The notes beneath the pieces were generated by a model that saw only the letters and a list, made by a program, of their open reading frames with translations, ran no database searches and was not told where the DNA came from. The translations under genes were made by a program, and so were the position numbers. Positions 60,673 to 64,000 of a stretch of DNA of 64,000 nucleotides are shown here, one piece after another (position 1 is the first letter of the stretch; the number at the start of each line of letters is the position of its first letter). Source of the stretch: an uncultured Sulfitobacter sp. (GTDB lineage Bacteria; Pseudomonadota; Alphaproteobacteria; Rhodobacterales; Rhodobacteraceae); assembly GCA_947492925.1 (NCBI GenBank), contig CANLOQ010000001.1:682001-746000 (forward strand), given 5' to 3'.

Positions 60673-61851
60673 TCAGGACAAACCTGCCTCGGCCTCAATC
60701 TGTTTACGGGACTTGCGGGCGCGTTCGGTCGCAGATTTCAGCTGACCACAGGCCGCCATGATATCCTCACCGCGCGGGGTACGGATGGGAGAGGCATATC
60801 CGGCTTTGTAGATAATATCTGCAAAGCGACGGATGCGGTTGTTCGACGAGCGTTTGTAGGGCGCACCGGGCCATTCGTTGAAAGGAATCAGATTGATCTT
60901 GGCCGGGATACCTTCGATCAGTTTGACCAGCCGGTGCGCGTCTTCGTCCGTGTCATTCACACCGTCAAGCATGACATATTCAAATGTAATCCGCTCAGAA
61001 TTGGAGACCTTGGGATAGGCTTTAAGCGCGGTAAGCAGTTCCTCGATGTTCCAGCGTTTGTTGATCGGCACCAGTTTATCGCGCACCTCGTCCGTGGTGG
61101 CGTGGAAGCTGACGGCAAGCTGACATCCGATTTCTTCAGCCGTACGCGCGATCTCTGGCACTACGCCGGACGTCGACAGGGTAATGCGACGGCGCGAAAG
61201 CTGGATACCCTCGGGGTCCATCGCGATTTTCATCGCGTCGCGCACGTTCTCGAAATTATAAAGCGGCTCGCCCATGCCCATCAGCACAATGTTGGACAAA
61301 AGCCGTGTCTCATCCTTTGGGGCGCCAATCTCGGGCCATTCGTCCAGATCGTCGCGCGCGACCATGACCTGCCCAATGATCTCTGCCGCGGTCAGGTTGC
61401 GCACCAGTTTCTGCGTACCTGTATGGCAGAACGAACAAGTCAACGTACAGCCAACCTGACTGGAGACACACAGCGTGCCACGCCCGTCTTCGGGGATGTA
61501 CACCACCTCAACCTCGTGCCCGCCCGCGATGCGCACAAGGTATTTCCGCGTACCATCCGCACTGACCTGACGGGTCACGACTTCTGGCACCGCGATCACG
61601 AATTTTTCGGCCAGATCGGCGCGAAATGCTTTGGACAGGTTTGTCATTTCGGCAAAGTCGCGTTTGCCCCACTGGTAAATCCATTGCCAAATCTGACCCA
61701 CACGCATCTTGGCCTGCTTTTCAGGCGTACCTGCGGCAACCAAAGCCTCGCGCATGCCATCGCGGGTCAGCCCGACAAGGTTCATCGGCCCATCCGGCAG
61801 TTTGCGCGGAATGGTGTGGACGTCTTGGGTGATCGGTGCGGTAGCGGACAT
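60673..61851 (-). CDS. rlmN: 23S rRNA (adenine(2503)-C2)/tRNA methyltransferase RlmN
   Basis: RlmN is a radical-SAM enzyme that methylates C2 of A2503 in 23S rRNA and A37 in some tRNAs. The 392-residue product has the [4Fe-4S] motif with Cys135, Cys139 and Cys142 ([12 protein letters not shown]), [47 protein letters not shown] and the C-terminal Cys in MAACGQL that forms the methyl-carrying thioradical intermediate. Length is normal. It is the upstream partner of the phosphatase gene. Confidence 0.96.
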   Translation of the reverse strand: MSATAPITQDVHTIPRKLPDGPMNLVGLTRDGMREALVAAGTPEKQAKMRVGQIWQWIYQWGKRDFAEMTNLSKAFRADLAEKFVIAVPEVVTRQVSADGTRKYLVRIAGGHEVEVVYIPEDGRGTLCVSSQVGCTLTCSFCHTGTQKLVRNLTAAEIIGQVMVARDDLDEWPEIGAPKDETRLLSNIVLMGMGEPLYNFENVRDAMKIAMDPEGIQLSRRRITLSTSGVVPEIARTAEEIGCQLAVSFHATTDEVRDKLVPINKRWNIEELLTALKAYPKVSNSERITFEYVMLDGVNDTDEDAHRLVKLIEGIPAKINLIPFNEWPGAPYKRSSNNRIRRFADIIYKAGYASPIRTPRGEDIMAACGQLKSATERARKSRKQIEAEAGLS

Positions 61852-61917
61852 GGGAACGACTCAAGGCTGATTGGGGTGATGCGTCTCTATATAGGTCTGG
61901 ATAAGGAATGCAAAACA

Positions 61918-61938
61918 GGGCGGAAAATGCTTCCGCCC
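61918..61938 (-). terminator. Terminator-like hairpin after ialB
   Basis: An 8-bp perfect stem (GGGCGGAA / TTCCGCCC) with a 5-base loop is followed on the minus strand by TGTTTTG. It lies 70 bases after the IalB gene stop and 66 bases before the rlmN start, so it plausibly ends the ialB transcript. Confidence 0.6.
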
Positions 61939-61979
61939 TTCAAAAGACCGATCTTGCTGTTTCGGGAGCTATGGAGGAA

Positions 61980-61999
61980 TGGGCAACCTGCCCACCCTA
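61980..61999. repeat. REP-like palindrome, copy 2
   Basis: A 6-bp stem (TGGGCA / TGCCCA, 61980-61994) followed by CCCTA on the plus strand. Read on the minus strand the order is TAGGGTGGG, short spacer, TGCCCA, resembling the element at 3119-3137. It lies between ialB and its terminator. Confidence 0.45.
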
Positions 62000-62008
62000 A
62001 TCATTGTA

Positions 62009-62539
62009 TCACCCGCCGCAGCGTTTGCCCGCGTCCTCGACCGCTGCGGTAAAGCCAAGCAGTGAGAAGGTGTCCTTGGTGTTCGTGCCCCGACCCGAGC
62101 GGCCCGAAAGCACAGCGTTTGCACCGCGTTTCATCGCCGTGATGATCTTGGCATCGTCATCCGTGGTCGCAGGCCATGCCCATTCACCTTCGGTGAACAA
62201 CTCAAACGTATTGCCTGAAATGTTCATCGTTACGGTTGAACCAGATGCAAACGGATAACCACCGGTGAATGCAACCTGCCCCTTGGCCCCGGCAGACGGA
62301 CGGTAGAACACCATCAACAATGTCTGACCCCGGTTCACCGCCACGACGCGCCCATCGCGCGAGTTCACGGTTTCGGTTGGCGTCGATACGCCCCAGCATT
62401 CCGTAGGGTTATCTTCTACAAAAACGCTCCAGTCGGTCTTGGCCGCGACGCGATTTGTGCTTTGATCCTGAGCGGATACAGACGTGGCCAGCAATGCCAT
62501 TGCCCCCAACGCGCATCCAAACGTCTTCATTATTCCCAT
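62009..62539 (-). CDS. Invasion associated locus B (IalB)-family protein
   Basis: A 176-residue exported protein with a signal peptide (about 25 residues, ending SVSAQ) and an IalB-type domain: DWSVFVEDNPTECWGVS and MVFYRPSAGAKGQVAFTGGYPFASGS. The single-Cys-pair pattern (ECWG; GKRCGG) is typical of the family. Its role in free-living bacteria is unknown; in Bartonella the family is linked to host-cell entry. The ATG at 62539 has GGAGG about nine bases upstream; a closer ATG at 62530 lacks this. Confidence 0.85.
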   Translation of the reverse strand: MGIMKTFGCALGAMALLATSVSAQDQSTNRVAAKTDWSVFVEDNPTECWGVSTPTETVNSRDGRVVAVNRGQTLLMVFYRPSAGAKGQVAFTGGYPFASGSTVTMNISGNTFELFTEGEWAWPATTDDDAKIITAMKRGANAVLSGRSGRGTNTKDTFSLLGFTAAVEDAGKRCGG

Positions 62540-62716
62540 TTGTCCAGCCTCCAAGCTGTCCTAAACCTCAATACTGTCCAGACCTTGCTGGCGGTGCTTC
62601 GCTCACCGCTCTGTGCCCAAGTGCCTGTTATCTTGCCGACAAAGAGCATATTAACGCGAAACAGGCGACAGACGAAACCCTGATTGGCAGGAAATCGCTT
62701 AGTTCAAAGGTGAAAA

Positions 62717-63697
62717 ATGACGCATGCGACCCCCTTCGCAGAAATCTGGCGCGGACCCTTTTTGGAAAGTGTGCATTCGGGCCACGCTGTCATCTGTGAC
62801 GACACGGGCCAGATTGTTCAGGCATGGGGTGATCCGCAGGCGGTGATCCTGCCGCGATCCTCGTCGAAAATGATACAGGCGCTGCCGCTGATCAACTCCG
62901 GCGCAGCGGACAAATATGGCCTAACGACGGAACAACTTGCACTGGCCTGTGCCTCGCATCAGGGGGCGGCGATCCATACAGACCGTGTGGGCGTCTGGTT
63001 GCAGACACTCGGTCTGGGGGACGATGATTTTCGCTGCGGCCCGCAAGAACCAGAAGACCGTGAGGCCCGCGAAGCACTGATCCGGGCGCACGAACAGCCT
63101 TGCCAGATTCACAACAATTGCTCGGGCAAGCACGCCGGGTTCCTGACCATGACCCAATTTCTGAAGGCAGGACCTGAGTACAACGACCCAGACCACCCGT
63201 TACAACGCGCCTGTCTGGAAGCGTTCGAGACAGTGACACAGGAAACATCCCCCGGCTACGGCATCGACGGATGTTCCGCCCCGAATTTTGCCTGCACCTT
63301 GCACGGCATGGCCCGCGCGATGGCACATTTCGCTGCGGCCCCTGCCGGTTCGGCAGAAGCGCGCCTGCACGAAGCGATGCGCCTGCATCCTGATCTGGTC
63401 GCGGGCGAAACCCGTGCCTGCACCGAACTGATGCGCGCGATGGACGGCAAGGTGGCGCTGAAAACAGGTGCCGAAGGGTTCTTCATCGCTATCCTGCCCC
63501 AACAGCGCCTCGGCATCGCCCTCAAGGCCGCCTGCGGCACCACCCGCGCGGCAGAATGCGCCATCGCCGCGCTGCTGGTCAAATTGGGTGCTCTCGACGC
63601 CGGTCATCCCGCGACGCTCAAACGTATGAACGCACCGATCAGGAACTGGCGCGGTATTGAAACGGGCGTGTTAAAGCCCGCTGCCGGGCTTCAGTAA
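62717..63697 (+). CDS. Asparaginase (thermolabile, Rhizobium AnsA-type)
   Basis: A 326-residue enzyme that hydrolyses asparagine to aspartate and ammonia. It shows the type-specific motifs RSSSKMIQALPLINSG, LACASHQGAAIH, NNCSGKHAGFLTMT and GYGIDGCSAPNF, with serine and lysine candidates for catalysis. This family is unrelated to the E. coli type I and II enzymes. AAAGGTGA precedes the ATG. No signal peptide, so it is cytoplasmic. A 7-bp palindrome (AAGCCCG/CGGGCTT, 63674-63691) overlaps the 3' end of the gene. Confidence 0.88.
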   Translation: MTHATPFAEIWRGPFLESVHSGHAVICDDTGQIVQAWGDPQAVILPRSSSKMIQALPLINSGAADKYGLTTEQLALACASHQGAAIHTDRVGVWLQTLGLGDDDFRCGPQEPEDREAREALIRAHEQPCQIHNNCSGKHAGFLTMTQFLKAGPEYNDPDHPLQRACLEAFETVTQETSPGYGIDGCSAPNFACTLHGMARAMAHFAAAPAGSAEARLHEAMRLHPDLVAGETRACTELMRAMDGKVALKTGAEGFFIAILPQQRLGIALKAACGTTRAAECAIAALLVKLGALDAGHPATLKRMNAPIRNWRGIETGVLKPAAGLQ

Positions 63698-63719
63698 GGC
63701 TTCATCTTTCCACTACAAT

Positions 63720-63746
63720 TCCGGGGGTCTGGGGGCTGGCCCCCAG
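63720..63746. repeat. GC-rich palindromic repeat, copy B (CTGGGGG-CTGG-CCCCCAG)
   Basis: A 7-bp perfect stem at 63729-63746 with a 4-base loop, preceded on the plus strand by CCGGGGGT. On the minus strand the core reads GGGG-CCAG-CCCC with a C-rich tail, matching copy A at 40771-40802. It lies between the asparaginase gene and serB, in the 62-base gap. Confidence 0.55.
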
Positions 63747-63759
63747 TCGGTCGTTGGCG

Positions 63760-64000
63760 TCAGGCAGCGAAATCTGCTTTCGCGTACCCCTGCACATACA
63801 GCAGTGCCGTCAGATCCCCGAAGTTCACCCGGACATCGCATTGCGCAGCGACCGATGGTTTGGCGTGCAGGGCCACGCCGAGACCCGCGCGGGTCAGCAT
63901 GCCAAGGTCATTCGCGCCGTCGCCCACCGCGATTACTTCGGCCTTGGACAAACCAAGCCGTGCGGTGATCTGTTCAAGTGCGTCCACCTTGGCCTGTTTA
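63760..64000 (-). CDS. serB: Phosphoserine phosphatase, C-terminal part (truncated by window end)
   Basis: About 80 C-terminal residues are visible; the frame stays open past 64000, so the 5' part of the gene lies outside. It has AVGDGANDLGMLTRAGLGVALHAKPSVAAQCDVRVNFGDL, the HAD-family motif 4 region (GDGxND) and C-terminal cap typical of SerB. The enzyme removes phosphate from phosphoserine in serine synthesis. The convergent asparaginase gene lies 62 bases away. Confidence 0.9.
   Translation of the reverse strand, partial: KQAKVDALEQITARLGLSKAEVIAVGDGANDLGMLTRAGLGVALHAKPSVAAQCDVRVNFGDLTALLYVQGYAKADFAA

Noticed and set aside
62591-62609. Hairpin GCGGTG/CACCGC in the ialB-asparaginase gap as a terminator
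   Set aside because: No U-tract on either strand and both adjacent genes point away from it; perhaps part of a leader, but unsupported.
1-64000. tRNA, rRNA, CRISPR array, insertion sequences, prophage genes
   Set aside because: No cloverleaf-like intergenic sequence, regularly spaced repeat, transposase or integrase motif was recognised; all larger frames are accounted for by other genes.

Overview
The window looks like chromosomal DNA of an alphaproteobacterium of the Rhodobacteraceae, most likely the marine Roseobacter group. I infer this from the gene content and order: an alphaproteobacterial flagellar cluster with flbT, flaF, DUF1217 and MotE-type genes, tandem Hint-domain proteins, IalB, dapD/dapE neighbours and moderately high GC. 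The genus cannot be fixed from the sequence alone. No rRNA, tRNA, CRISPR array, transposase, integrase or phage gene was seen, and no gene-free gap exceeds 300 bases.

Layout. (1) 1-5271: the tail of a DMT-family transporter, then an NAD-salvage pair (pncB and pncA) flanking a membrane-anchored NYN-type ribonuclease candidate, the tRNA hydroxylase trhO and an MFS transporter. (2) 5414-37695: about 32 kb of flagellar genes in several divergent blocks. The blocks are motB; flgE-flgK-flgL-flgI; fliF-fliH-fliN-fliP on the minus strand; fliL-orf132-motE-motA-orf776; sltF-like-flhA-fliR-flhB-fliJ-like; fliQ-fliE and the rod, P-ring and L-ring genes on the minus strand with flgB at the head; fliI; DUF1217-flbT-flaF; flagellin; flgN; flgJ-like; fliK; flgD. 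The order resembles the CtrA-controlled alphaproteobacterial flagellum (Fla2-type of Rhodobacter). Five TTAA-N7-TTAA-like boxes lie in its promoter regions. fliG and fliM are not present here. (3) 37717-45418: a polyamine uptake and catabolism locus with an FAD oxidase, a PotFGHI-type ABC transporter, a GntR regulator and a class III aminotransferase. (4) 45421-64000: housekeeping and envelope genes. These include an MltB-type transglycosylase, a WYL regulator divergent from a GST, rnr, dapE, two Hint proteins, a GlsB-type membrane protein, a Ca2+/cation exchanger, dapD, a redoxin, a LOG-family protein, a phosphatase, rlmN, IalB, an asparaginase and the 3' part of serB.

How the genes work together. 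The flagellar block encodes the export gate (FliP, FliQ, FliR, FlhA, FlhB), ATPase apparatus (FliH, FliI, FliJ-like), MS ring (FliF), one C-ring subunit (FliN), rod, rings, hook, junction proteins, filament, stator (MotA, MotB) and several accessory motor proteins. The accessory set includes an unassigned 776-residue exported solenoid protein translationally coupled to motA. The polyamine locus appears to be controlled by its own GntR protein: an identical 11-base sequence lies on both sides of the regulator gene, next to both target promoters.

Most worth a second look: the exported 776-residue protein after motA, the SLT-like protein that seems to lack its catalytic glutamate, the flippase-like membrane protein with a coupled 26-codon leader ORF inside the flagellar cluster, the tandem Hint pair whose second member has lost key residues, and the shared regulatory motifs.
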